From NCBI GenBank assembly GCA_044432725.1, contig JAWXUL010000005.1, positions 1-64,000 on the forward strand: a stretch of DNA of 64,000 nucleotides, written 5' to 3'. The position numbers and the translations under genes are program-made. Under the pieces are notes generated by a model. The model saw nothing but the letters and a program-made list of their open reading frames with translations. It was not told the DNA's origin and made no database searches. This document shows, piece after piece, positions 50,945 through 59,620 of the stretch. Source of the DNA: JAWXUK01 sp044432725. Lineage in GTDB: Bacteria > Bacillota > Clostridia > Oscillospirales > Oscillospiraceae. Position 1 is the stretch's first letter. Each line of letters starts with the position of its first letter.

Positions 50945-51300
50945 TGGAGGCAAATGAAGCATGGCTGATCACACAGGGACTTGTGAATTTTATTGTGTTT
51001 CTGGCTGGGGGGATTTATGCAGTGGAAAAGCTGAGTGTTCCTTTTAAAAAGCTAATGAACATGGGGAAAAAGTCTGAGACTGAAGAACAACGCATCAAGA
51101 AAATTGAGGGTTGGACAGGGAATCAGCAAGATGATATTGATCTTTTGAATGAAGGTTTTGTGATTTTAGCCAGAGGACAGGAAGCCATATTGGACCACAT
51201 TATTGTGAAGCAAGAAGGGAATGGGAAATGTCATGCGGCACAACGAGAGATTGATGATTATTTGAAGAAAAAATCTTTGGCGAAAAAAAGCTGTAAATGA
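50944..51300 (+). CDS. Small membrane protein of the lysis region (XhlA-like position)
   Basis: This 118-aa protein has one membrane segment (about 10-30, GLVNFIVFLAGGIYAV) followed by a charged coiled-coil tail (EEQRIKKIEGWTG..DDIDLLNEGF). The TGATG overlap with the fibre gene shows translational coupling. Size, topology and position before the holin resemble XhlA-type or holin-accessory proteins, but sequence similarity is not strong enough to be sure. Confidence 0.6.
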   Translation: MEANEAWLITQGLVNFIVFLAGGIYAVEKLSVPFKKLMNMGKKSETEEQRIKKIEGWTGNQQDDIDLLNEGFVILARGQEAILDHIIVKQEGNGKCHAAQREIDDYLKKKSLAKKSCK

Positions 51301-51313
51301 AGGGGGTGAACTT

Positions 51314-51655
51314 GTGAAGATAGAGTTTTTTGTGATGATGGTGCTTGTGACACTTTTCATGATTCTTATGGTTTTGTTCTGTTGTAAAAGCAGTGGACAA
51401 CGAGAAATAGAAACAGGGGGGCGAGTTATTTTGAAAAAATTATGCAGTCGAAAACTTTGGGTGGCAGTGGGGGCTTTTCTCACCACCATGTGTGTCACAT
51501 GGGGGGTAGATGATATCACTACCGAGCAACTTTCTGGAACCTGTATCGCCATTGCTTCTTTAGTGGCATATATTGGGGCAGAGGGCTATGCAGATGGACA
51601 TAGCCCCACCAATAAAGACGACACAGTGCTACACGAGGAGGAAAGCAATGGATAA
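51314..51655 (+). CDS. Holin-like membrane protein
   Basis: This 113-aa protein has an N-terminal membrane helix (about 3-25) and a second region with one or two helices (about 47-95: LWVAVGAFLTTMCVTWG and CIAIASLVAYIGAEGYADG) ending in a charged tail. The second region looks like a small phage holin. The start is GTG with AGGGGGTG upstream. It lies directly before two cell-wall hydrolase genes, forming a lysis cassette. Confidence 0.72.
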   Translation: MKIEFFVMMVLVTLFMILMVLFCCKSSGQREIETGGRVILKKLCSRKLWVAVGAFLTTMCVTWGVDDITTEQLSGTCIAIASLVAYIGAEGYADGHSPTNKDDTVLHEEESNG

Positions 51656-52286
51656 TTTTATTGGAAGATTGGGTGAATTGGCAAGGGTCGACATGGCAGA
51701 AAGTGGGGTTCTGGCATCTCTCACCATAGCCCAAGGGATTTTGGAAAGTGGATGGGGGAAATCTGAACTTGCAAGTCAGGCGAAGGCTCTCTTTGGCATC
51801 AAAGCCACAAGCGCTTGGACGGGTGAAACTTATGCGGTGGAAACCAACGAGTGTTACGACGGCGTGAACCTAGAGCGAGTGGAGGCTGTGTTTCGTGCCT
51901 ATGATTCTTGGGGAGAGTCAGTGAAAGACCATTCAGCTTTGTTTTCTGCCACACGTTACGCAAAAGTGATTGGGGAGAAGGATTATAAAAAAGCTTGTAG
52001 GGCAGTGAAAGAGGCTGGCTATGCCACAGATCCAGATTACCCTACAAAGCTGATTGACTTGATTGAGAGATATCAGCTTTATGAATACGACGAGATAAAG
52101 GAGGAAGAAGAGATGAGATTTGAAACAGTGAAAGACTGTCCCTCTTGGGCACATGACACCATTCAGGGAATGGTGGACCAAGGAGAGCTGTCTGGCAATG
52201 GAACAGGCTTGCACTTGACAGAGGATATGTGTCGTACTTTTGTCATAGTGGAAAATATGTTGAAACGAGGTGGCAATGTTGAGTGA
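51648..52286 (+). CDS. Glucosaminidase-type cell-wall hydrolase (GH73-like)
   Basis: This 212-aa enzyme has a GH73-type domain (about 1-145): GVLASLTIAQGILESGWGKS contains the catalytic-type Glu, followed by ALFGIKATSAWTG and YDSWGESVKDHSALF. It hydrolyses peptidoglycan glycan strands. The C-terminal 65 residues (FETVKDCPSWAHDTIQGMVD) look like a small S-layer-homology or substrate-binding tail. The ATG at 51648 is chosen because GAGGAGG lies 7 bp upstream; the longer frame from 51573 overlaps the holin gene. Confidence 0.9.
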   Translation: MDNFIGRLGELARVDMAESGVLASLTIAQGILESGWGKSELASQAKALFGIKATSAWTGETYAVETNECYDGVNLERVEAVFRAYDSWGESVKDHSALFSATRYAKVIGEKDYKKACRAVKEAGYATDPDYPTKLIDLIERYQLYEYDEIKEEEEMRFETVKDCPSWAHDTIQGMVDQGELSGNGTGLHLTEDMCRTFVIVENMLKRGGNVE

Positions 52287-53037
52287 TTCAAAATTGGTGT
52301 CTCAGGTAATTTTAAGCCCAAATAAAAGTACTCGCTCAGGAAAAATCAGCAAAATTGCCATTCACTGCATGGCGGGGAACATGACAGCTGTATCCTGTGG
52401 GAATTTTTTTGCAAAATCTACCACGAAGGCTTCTAGTCACTACGGCATTGGATCAGATGGAGACATGGTCCAGTATGTGAAGGAGAGTGATCGTGCTTGG
52501 TGTACTGGTGGCACCAAGAAATGCGATGGGCGAACAGGAAGTCAAACAGACCATATTGCAGTGACTATCGAGGTGGCGAATCCCATTGCAGCAGAACCAT
52601 GGGCTGTTTCTGACACAGCTTACAGCAAACTTCTGGATTTAGTAGAAGATATTGCCCGACGCAACGGTATGGCAGAGGTTACTTATCAAGGAGATGGCTC
52701 TGGGACTTTACAAGCACATCGCTGGTATGCAGCCAAGGCTTGTCCGGGGGATTATTTGATGGAGCGCTTTCCAGAGATCGCCAGAATTGTGACAGAGCGA
52801 TTGGGAGGGACGGCTGTCTCTCCCACAGAAACAAGCCCCACAAAAACGGGGAACTTTCTGGTGAAGAAGACTTGCTCTGATTCTTTGAACATTCGCAGTG
52901 GGGCTGGGGTGCATTTCGGAATCACTGGTGCCATTCATGATGATTTGTCCTATACCATAACAGAGTGTAAAGATGGCTGGGGGAAGTTGAAAAGTGGCTT
53001 AGGCTGGATTTCATTGGCTTACATTGAGAAAGCATAA
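52276..53037 (+). CDS. N-acetylmuramoyl-L-alanine amidase with SH3b domain (endolysin)
   Basis: This 253-aa endolysin has an Amidase_2 (PGRP-like) domain (about 1-180) whose Zn ligands are visible as IAIHCMAG, QAHRWYAAKACPG (His and Cys), with SSHYGIGSDGDMVQYV between. After a Thr/Pro linker a C-terminal SH3b domain follows (about 195-253; SDSLNIRSGAGVHFG, WGKLKSGLGWISLAYIEK). It overlaps the glucosaminidase gene by 11 bp and is the last gene of the phage-like cluster. With the GH73 enzyme it cuts two different peptidoglycan bonds. Confidence 0.95.
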   Translation: MLSDSKLVSQVILSPNKSTRSGKISKIAIHCMAGNMTAVSCGNFFAKSTTKASSHYGIGSDGDMVQYVKESDRAWCTGGTKKCDGRTGSQTDHIAVTIEVANPIAAEPWAVSDTAYSKLLDLVEDIARRNGMAEVTYQGDGSGTLQAHRWYAAKACPGDYLMERFPEIARIVTERLGGTAVSPTETSPTKTGNFLVKKTCSDSLNIRSGAGVHFGITGAIHDDLSYTITECKDGWGKLKSGLGWISLAYIEKA

Positions 53038-53060
53038 TTTTTAGACCAGAAAGCAAAGGG

Positions 53061-53098
53061 AAGGCTACAACTGATTTTTACAGTTGTAGCCTTTTTTT
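53061..53098. terminator. Terminator closing the phage-like cluster
   Basis: GGCTACAACT / AGTTGTAGCC stem followed by seven T on the plus strand. The convergent GGDEF-EAL gene ends at 53098. Confidence 0.9.
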
Positions 53099-55203
53099 TA
53101 TTGGTTTTCTGCATCCTGTTCTTTTACATATTTAGTATAAAACTCCTCTGCAGGAATGGGTTTTGAAAAATAATAGCCTTGCCCGTAAGTACAGCCATAT
53201 TCTCGTAAAATTTCTGCTTGTTCAGGATATTCGATGCCTTCAGCAAGGGTGCTTGTATTTTGGAAAGAGTTACACATATTTAGGAGATTTCCCACGATGA
53301 TTTGATTCTTTTCGCTGATGAGGATGTCATCTACAAGGCTTTTGTCAATTTTAATTTCATCCACAGAGATTTTCACTAAGGTGACGATATTGGAATAAGC
53401 ACAACCGAAGTCATCCAGTGAAATGGGGAATCCAAGGGACATAAATTGGTCAATCAGTGCAGAAGCCACATTGTTTTCAATGAGTCCCACACGCTCTGTC
53501 ACCTCTATGACGATAAGATGATGAGGAATCTGGTATTTGTCACAGATAGTAGCGATCGTGCGAGGGATGTTGTATTCCAGAAGAGTGACTCTGCTTAGGT
53601 TGACAGAGATGGGATAGACTTTACCTTCTTTTCCCCATTGAGACAACAGTTGACAAACTCGCTCTACCACAAATAAGTCCACATGACGAATCACAGAATT
53701 TTGCTCGTAAAGGGGGATAAAGGAGTCGGGGAAAACCATTTCTCCTGTGGTTTTGCGAAAGCGACGGATCAAAGCTTCAGCACCAGTGACTGTTTCTCCA
53801 TCCAGACGAAATTGTGGCTGAAGATAGACGGTGAATTCTTCGTCATCTAATGCGCTTAATAAATCTTTTAGCACTTCGTTTCCGATGTGTCCCAAAGTGC
53901 CATGAGACTGTTTATAATAATCTTGTTTATTGATATACATCAAGGCTTCTGCTTCTGCTACTAATTTAGAAAGTTCTCTGGCAGGGCTTCGCCAAGAATA
54001 GCCAATGGAAAAGAGTGGTTCCTCTATTTGAGCAAGGTGAGACTGGATTTCTTCCACACGTTGAAGGAAGTCTTCTTCTGAAGTATTGATTAAGAAGCAG
54101 AGAAATTCGTCTCCACCCACACGATAGGTGGGTTCTGGGAAGAATTCTTTAAACTTTTTTGCACAGCGAACCAGAAGTCTGTCTCCTTCCTCTACGGAAT
54201 AGGTCTCGTTTATTTTCCGAAGACCATTGATATTGGCAAAGACTACTCCCAAGGTAATAGGGAGCTTTTTTTCCAGTTCTTGAAGAGTTTCGGCATATTT
54301 TTTTCGTCGAAATAATCCAGTCAGGGTGTCACGTTCACTGACCGTTTTCATGGTGGATAGGGCAGTGGATTTTCCTAAACTTTCTTCGATAAAGCGAGTG
54401 ACGGCTTTTAAAAGACGATAATCACTGGTCATTTCTGCTCGGTTACAGACACAAACAATGCCAGCGAATTTTTTGTTGATGATAAGAGGACAAATGACCA
54501 AATCGGAAATATGATAGTGTTTGAAAAATTCAAATTCCACAGAACCAGATTTATACTGTCCACCAATGGTGTTGACCTGAATGATACCATTTCGTTGGGC
54601 GTGTTCATATAAATCTTCTAAGGCATTCACAATAGAAGGGTCATCCAAAACTTCGATGGTATTGGCTTCTGATTTTTGATACCAAGCGTTTCTTTTCACA
54701 AATCGACTGTTGTGCAGCTCTCCTTGGAGTAAAATTGCTTTTTCGCATTGATAAAACTGTCCCAGTAGACGAAGAAAAGACTCCAAAACCATTTCAATTT
54801 CTTCTTGGGATAAGATTTCTGTGGTTTCTGCCATTGCCTCTTCAAAGCTGATTTGTTCGTTGGAGTAAACTGGTTTCACCAGATATTTGCTCAGGTTAAT
54901 ATTTCGCCCATCCACTTGTAGGAGGGTGTTGTTCACCAGAAAATTTTTATTCAGTGCCTCGTTATAGACATACTGCTCCACAAATTCCCCCACAAGGAGA
55001 GGTTGCTTGGGGATATGATTACAAGGAATGACATTTTTTTCTACCAGATCGTAATATTCTTCTGTGCTATGATTTTCATACTGTTTCAGTAATTTAATCA
55101 AGGAACGATTCAAAAAAAGAATCTCCCCACTATCCATATCTGCAAAACAGCAAGGGTTTTGAGAGTCATTGGAAAGTATTTCTAAAAATGAGCGTATATT
55201 CAT
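53098..55203 (-). CDS. GGDEF-EAL cyclic-di-GMP enzyme (paralogue 2)
   Basis: This 701-aa protein is collinear with the GGDEF-EAL protein at 6188-8290 over its whole length (N-terminal PAS-like region starting NPCCFADMDSGEILFLN, GAF-like middle, GGDEF, EAL). Its GGDEF signature is intact (YRVGGDEFLCF), unlike the other copy. The EAL part keeps GAEALIRRF, EVTERVG, SLDDFGCAYSN and DEIKIDKS, so both synthesis and breakdown are possible. It has its own fixed promoter at 55288-55316 and no invertible element. It stands between the phage-like cluster and the second ABC exporter. Confidence 0.93.
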   Translation of the reverse strand: MNIRSFLEILSNDSQNPCCFADMDSGEILFLNRSLIKLLKQYENHSTEEYYDLVEKNVIPCNHIPKQPLLVGEFVEQYVYNEALNKNFLVNNTLLQVDGRNINLSKYLVKPVYSNEQISFEEAMAETTEILSQEEIEMVLESFLRLLGQFYQCEKAILLQGELHNSRFVKRNAWYQKSEANTIEVLDDPSIVNALEDLYEHAQRNGIIQVNTIGGQYKSGSVEFEFFKHYHISDLVICPLIINKKFAGIVCVCNRAEMTSDYRLLKAVTRFIEESLGKSTALSTMKTVSERDTLTGLFRRKKYAETLQELEKKLPITLGVVFANINGLRKINETYSVEEGDRLLVRCAKKFKEFFPEPTYRVGGDEFLCFLINTSEEDFLQRVEEIQSHLAQIEEPLFSIGYSWRSPARELSKLVAEAEALMYINKQDYYKQSHGTLGHIGNEVLKDLLSALDDEEFTVYLQPQFRLDGETVTGAEALIRRFRKTTGEMVFPDSFIPLYEQNSVIRHVDLFVVERVCQLLSQWGKEGKVYPISVNLSRVTLLEYNIPRTIATICDKYQIPHHLIVIEVTERVGLIENNVASALIDQFMSLGFPISLDDFGCAYSNIVTLVKISVDEIKIDKSLVDDILISEKNQIIVGNLLNMCNSFQNTSTLAEGIEYPEQAEILREYGCTYGQGYYFSKPIPAEEFYTKYVKEQDAENQ

Positions 55204-55287
55204 GGGTGTTCTCCTTTCTAAAGAGCGAGAGAGTGAAAGTCTTCTGACTTAATATTTGGGTCATATTTCTCATAAATTCTCTTTATT

Positions 55288-55316
55288 ATTATACCATAGT
55301 TTTGGAAAAAAGACAA
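55288..55316 (-). promoter_or_regulatory. Promoter of GGDEF-EAL paralogue 2
   Basis: On the minus strand TTGTCT, 17 bp, TATAAT, about 85 bp before the start codon. Confidence 0.8.
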
Positions 55317-55729
55317 GAGGATTTGCAAGAAAGATAAAGCCTCTTCCTTTTCTGCCACAGGAGAGAAAAATGAAAAAGTTACTCAGTGGTAACAGGGAGA
55401 AAATCTTCTCCTATATTTGAAATTTTAAGGTAGTTTTCATTAAAAAATATAAAAACTAGGTTTTTTTATGGTGAAAAAACATTTTTCTAAGGTAAAACAG
55501 CTAGAAAATCGAAAATTCACAAATCCTACAAAAATAGGTGCCCATTTTCGTGCAAATTGCCCCTTTCTTTTCTTCCTTATCTGTTATATTATGGTTTTTG
55601 TAAAGGTAGCACCTTTTTTCCAGAAAAAAGAAAATTTCCCACCGATAGAAGAAAAGTTTTTTTTCAAAGAAAAGAGAATATGGCTGACCTTAACGCAATT
55701 TGATGAAATGAAAAAGGGAGAGTGAAAAG
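55317..55729. other. Intergenic region before the second ABC exporter
   Basis: About 410 bp of AT-rich DNA between divergent genes. An 85-codon open frame (55468-55725) has no ribosome site and a composition of Phe/Lys runs, so it is probably not a gene. No convincing promoter for the ABC genes was found, although TATATT near 55588 could be a -10 box. Confidence 0.5.
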
Positions 55730-57478
55730 ATGGAGCAGTTGAAATGGCTTTATCAATGTATTGGTAAGCGAAAAATATGGTTTTTCTTGGCTTTGTCCTT
55801 AGGGGTGATCACAGCAGGATTGTACTTATTTTTTCCATTTATTACACGAGAAATCACCAGTATGTTGCCAGCAGATAGAGAGCCAAGCCAGTTGGAATTA
55901 GAACTAATTTATGCAAAATTGCCCTTGCTTTTGGGGATTTTAGTGGGGTCACAGCTGTTACGCTCTGGACTTCGCTATGTGATGCTGATTAGTTTGGAAC
56001 ATACTTCGCAAAACACAATGGAGGAAATTCGTCTTTCGATTTACGAGAATCTTTGTCGCCAAGATGATGAATTTTATCACAATAATCGCCAAGGGGATCT
56101 TATGACAAGATTGACAGGAGATATCGACTTATTACGTCATACCATCGCTTGGCTGTCTTATAATATTGTAGAGAGCATCACCCTCTTTGGTTTTTCCATT
56201 CTTTACTTTTTCTCGATTAATCACACAATGGCTTGGGCAACCTTGTTATTGACACCTTTGATTTTTATCTCTTCTTTCTTTTATTCTAAATCAGTTTTAC
56301 CTTATTACAAGAGATTACGTGAAAAGCTTGCCACAATGAACTCTGTCACCCAAGAGAATATTGCAGGAAATAAAACGGTTCGTGCTTTTGTCCGAGAAGA
56401 CTATGAAATTGAACGTTTTACCTTAGTGAACGAGGAGTATCGTGAAGCAAATCTCCAAGCCAACCGACATTGGATGAAGTTTTTCCCTTTGATTGAAGGG
56501 TTTTCCCAAACCTTCACAGTGTTTACCGTTGCCATTGGGGGTACTTTGATTATCCAAGGTACCATGAATCTGGCAGATCTCGCTGCCTTTACCTTGCTTT
56601 CTTGGGGCATCACCGAGCCAATGAAAAATCTAGGGGTTTATCTCAACGATTACCAACGCTTCCTTGCCAGTACCACAAAAGTAATGGAGTTATATTATGC
56701 AAAAGAACAAATTAAAAATCCTGTGGGTGGTGTAACCAATTCTCCAGAACATGGCACCATACGTTTTGACAATGTGAGTATGCAGTTTCATGATGGGAAA
56801 ACAGCGACCCTAGAAGATATTAGCTTTTCAATCAATTTTGGAGAAACATTAGGTCTGATTGGTGTGACAGGGAGCGGGAAAACCACATTAATCAATCTGA
56901 TTACCCGTTCTGTGGATGCCACAGCAGGAATTGTTTATGTAGATGGGATAGACGTGCAAAAATGGGACTTGCAAGAGCTTCGCTCCCGTGTCAGTGAAGC
57001 CACACAAAAAGTGGGGCTGCATTCAGAATCAGTACGAAATAACATCGCTTATGGCTGTCCTGATTTATCCATCAGTGAAATCCGACAATCAGCACAATTT
57101 GCTGCAGCTCATTTTGTGGAAGAACTCCCTTCTCAATATGATACCATCATCGGCGAGATGGGTATGGGCTTGTCAGGGGGACAAAAACAACGCATTGCCT
57201 TGGCTCGTGCCTTAGCAAAAAAATCCGAAATTTTGATTTTGGACGATACCACCTCTGCTGTGGATACAGAAACAGAGAGAGAATTGCGGGAAAATTTGAA
57301 AAATCTCCCATACACTTGCACAAAAGTCATCGTCGCACAGCGTATTTCTGCTGTGCGAGAAGCAGATTTGATTTTGGTATTAGACCGAGGACGTGTGGTG
57401 CAACGAGGCAAACATCAAGAGCTTTCTACCACAGAAGGCTTTTATCGAGAAATTTGTCAATTACAGGGGGTGGAATAA
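55730..57478 (+). CDS. ABC exporter half-transporter (degenerate NBD), second system
   Basis: This 582-aa half-exporter has six membrane helices (about 15-300) and an NBD (about 335-575): Walker A GVTGSGKTT, signature LSGGQKQR and Walker B ILILDDTTSAVD, where Asp replaces the catalytic Glu. It pairs with the next gene, whose NBD has Glu in Walker B and LSQGQ as signature, the asymmetric layout of heterodimeric exporters. No regulator gene is adjacent, unlike the marR-linked system at 22.7-26.7 kb. GGGAGAG precedes the ATG. The substrate is unknown. Confidence 0.95.
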   Translation: MEQLKWLYQCIGKRKIWFFLALSLGVITAGLYLFFPFITREITSMLPADREPSQLELELIYAKLPLLLGILVGSQLLRSGLRYVMLISLEHTSQNTMEEIRLSIYENLCRQDDEFYHNNRQGDLMTRLTGDIDLLRHTIAWLSYNIVESITLFGFSILYFFSINHTMAWATLLLTPLIFISSFFYSKSVLPYYKRLREKLATMNSVTQENIAGNKTVRAFVREDYEIERFTLVNEEYREANLQANRHWMKFFPLIEGFSQTFTVFTVAIGGTLIIQGTMNLADLAAFTLLSWGITEPMKNLGVYLNDYQRFLASTTKVMELYYAKEQIKNPVGGVTNSPEHGTIRFDNVSMQFHDGKTATLEDISFSINFGETLGLIGVTGSGKTTLINLITRSVDATAGIVYVDGIDVQKWDLQELRSRVSEATQKVGLHSESVRNNIAYGCPDLSISEIRQSAQFAAAHFVEELPSQYDTIIGEMGMGLSGGQKQRIALARALAKKSEILILDDTTSAVDTETERELRENLKNLPYTCTKVIVAQRISAVREADLILVLDRGRVVQRGKHQELSTTEGFYREICQLQGVE

Positions 57479-59245
57479 ATGGCAAAAGCAAGAAATACAT
57501 TTAATGTAGACGAAGAGCTAGAAGCTACCTTTAACATGGAAATGGCAAAACGAAGCTTTGTTTACATTGGAAAAGAGAAGAAACTTTTCCTTTGGGCGAT
57601 TATCTCTCAGATCATAGCCACTTTGTGCGGTTTGTCTGCGCCATTTATCACAGCAACAGCCATAGACAAAGCAATCCCCCAAAAGGACATGAACTATTTG
57701 ATGCAACTTTCCGCTATTTTGGTTTTGTCCATTGTGCTAAATATTTTGTTTACCACTATCTCCAACCGAATCAACAACTTAATCGGACAAAACATTGTCC
57801 GTCATATTCGTCATGATTTATTTGTACATTTGCAAAAACTTTCTTTTTCCTATTACGATTCTCGCCCCCATGGAAAAATTTTGGTTCGTGTGGTGAACTA
57901 TGTAAACTCAGTGTCAAACATCCTGTCAAACGGCTTAATCAATATGTTAATGCAATTATTCAATCTGATTTTCATTGTGCTTTTCATGTTCTTGCTGTCT
58001 CCAGAGCTTTCTCTGGTGGTGATGTCTGGGGTTCCTTTTATCATTCTCTTCCTCTTTGCCATTAAACCAGCACAGCGACGTGGTTGGCAAGAATACTCTG
58101 CCAAAAGCAGTAACTTAAATGCCTATTTGGGAGAGAGCATCAGTTGTATGAAAATAACCCGTCTTTTCACACGGGAAGAGCATAATACCGAAATTTTCTC
58201 TTCCTTGCTCACTGACAGTAAAAAAGCTTGGTACAAGGCTGTGTATGCCTCTTCTGCTGTGCAACCTGTCATCAACTTCATCAGCCGTGCTGTGGCTGCT
58301 ACCTTGATTATGTATGGACTTTTTATCTGTGAACCAATGGTCAGTTTTGGGGTTCTTTTGGGTATGGTGCAATATTGTAATCGCTTTTGGCAACCCATCA
58401 ACCAAATCGCCAATATTTACAACAATTTCATCAATAATATTGCCTATTTGGAACGAATTTACGAAACTCTTGACGAGCCAGTGGAAGTTCGTGACAAAGA
58501 AGACGCCACAGAAATGCCCCCCATGCAGGGAGATGTGGAATTTCGTAATGTGACCTTTTCTTATGATACAGAGATTGTGGTTTTGAACAACATCAATTTT
58601 TCAGTGAAAAAAGGAGAAAGTATCGCCTTAGTAGGTCATACAGGCTCTGGGAAAACAACCATCATCAACCTCCTCAGCCGTTTCTATAATTGCAGTGAAG
58701 GTGCTGTGTTGATAGATGGCGTAGACATTTCTGGCGTGACCATTGCCTCCCTTCGTCGCCAGATGGGCTTGATGATGCAAGATAGCTTTGTCTTTTCCAC
58801 CAGTATCATGGAAAATCTTCGTTATGGTAACTTAGAAGCAGATGACGAAACCTTAATCCAAGCTGCCAAAATGGTTTGCGCTCACGAATTTATTCAGGAG
58901 CTTCCAAATGGATATGAAACCATCATGGCTGACAGTGGGAATATCTTGTCCCAAGGGCAAAAGCAACTCCTTGCCTTGGCACGTACCATGGCAACAGATC
59001 CCAAAATTTTGATTTTGGACGAGGCAACCAGTTCTGTGGATACCAAAACAGAGCGACTCTTGCAAGAGGGGCTAAGCCGTATGTTAAAAGGACGTACCTC
59101 CTTTATCGTGGCACACCGTTTGTCCACCATCAAAGCTTGCGACAAAATTATGTATATCCATCATGGGGAAATTGCCGAGGTGGGAAGCCACGATGAGCTA
59201 CTGGAGAAAAAAGGTTTCTATTATCAGCTTTGTCAAAATCAATAA
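57479..59245 (+). CDS. ABC exporter half-transporter (catalytic NBD), second system
   Basis: This 588-aa partner has an N-terminal cytoplasmic stretch (about 1-35), six membrane helices (about 38-320) and an NBD with Walker A GHTGSGKTT, signature LSQGQKQL and Walker B ILILDEATSSVD carrying the catalytic Glu. The start follows the previous stop directly (TAA then ATG), with GGGGGTGG as ribosome site inside the previous gene, so the two are made in equal amounts. It probably exports a drug-like or lipid substrate. Confidence 0.95.
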   Translation: MAKARNTFNVDEELEATFNMEMAKRSFVYIGKEKKLFLWAIISQIIATLCGLSAPFITATAIDKAIPQKDMNYLMQLSAILVLSIVLNILFTTISNRINNLIGQNIVRHIRHDLFVHLQKLSFSYYDSRPHGKILVRVVNYVNSVSNILSNGLINMLMQLFNLIFIVLFMFLLSPELSLVVMSGVPFIILFLFAIKPAQRRGWQEYSAKSSNLNAYLGESISCMKITRLFTREEHNTEIFSSLLTDSKKAWYKAVYASSAVQPVINFISRAVAATLIMYGLFICEPMVSFGVLLGMVQYCNRFWQPINQIANIYNNFINNIAYLERIYETLDEPVEVRDKEDATEMPPMQGDVEFRNVTFSYDTEIVVLNNINFSVKKGESIALVGHTGSGKTTIINLLSRFYNCSEGAVLIDGVDISGVTIASLRRQMGLMMQDSFVFSTSIMENLRYGNLEADDETLIQAAKMVCAHEFIQELPNGYETIMADSGNILSQGQKQLLALARTMATDPKILILDEATSSVDTKTERLLQEGLSRMLKGRTSFIVAHRLSTIKACDKIMYIHHGEIAEVGSHDELLEKKGFYYQLCQNQ

Positions 59246-59303
59246 AGAAAGCCCCCTTCTATTGCAAAGCATTCTCCTCCTTACTACTTTTTTTGCTTTT
59301 CTA

Positions 59304-59337
59304 AACTTTTTAGAGGCAACCTGAACTTTTTAGAGGC
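59304..59337. repeat. Short tandem repeat after the ABC genes
   Basis: AACTTTTTAGAGGC occurs twice 20 bp apart, and the second copy continues into TTTAGAGGCTCTCTAAA, a small palindrome. It may act as a weak terminator for the ABC operon; nothing else is seen in 59246-59378. Confidence 0.45.
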
Positions 59338-59378
59338 TCTCTAAATAAAAATCAATACAAAAAAACCATCTTTTCCCC

Positions 59379-59407
59379 TTGACAGAAAGAGAAATATCTG
59401 ATAAAAT
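59379..59407 (+). promoter_or_regulatory. Promoter of carAB
   Basis: TTGACA, 17 bp, TAAAAT. It leaves a leader of about 205 nt before carA. Confidence 0.85.
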
Positions 59408-59474
59408 AACCGAGATATGGACTGGATGGAGGAAACAAAACAATGTATGATTGCAAGAAAAATAATAGAAATGA

Positions 59475-59516
59475 GACCTTTCAAAACTCTTGTCATTCAA
59501 GTGTTTTGAAAGAGTC
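59475..59516 (+). promoter_or_regulatory. Hairpin in the carAB leader
   Basis: GACCTTTCAAAAC pairs with GTTTTGAAAGAGTC (one bulged A) around a 15-nt loop. No U tract follows, and no clear PyrR-binding or other known riboswitch consensus was seen. A post-initiation control of carAB is possible but unproven. Confidence 0.45.
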
Positions 59517-59620
59517 CCCATAGATAGTTTGTCTTTATTATGAATAGCGATGAAGGGTTTTATTTCCCTTTGTTGCTATTTTTTTGGGAAAATAAAAAAT
59601 GTATAAAAGGAGAAGAGGTC

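Noticed and set aside
33034..53098. Interpretation as a headless tailocin (diffocin or R-type bacteriocin)
   Set aside because: Portal, protease, scaffold and major capsid genes are all present and open, so head formation cannot be excluded. A tail-only device would be expected to have lost them.
55468..55725. 85-codon open frame before the second ABC exporter
   Set aside because: No ribosome site before its ATG, Phe/Lys-rich low-information sequence and no recognisable domain; more likely the leader of the ABC operon.
59540..59620. 27-residue N-terminal extension of CarA
   Set aside because: The internal ATG at 59621 has AAAGGAG and begins the conserved family sequence.
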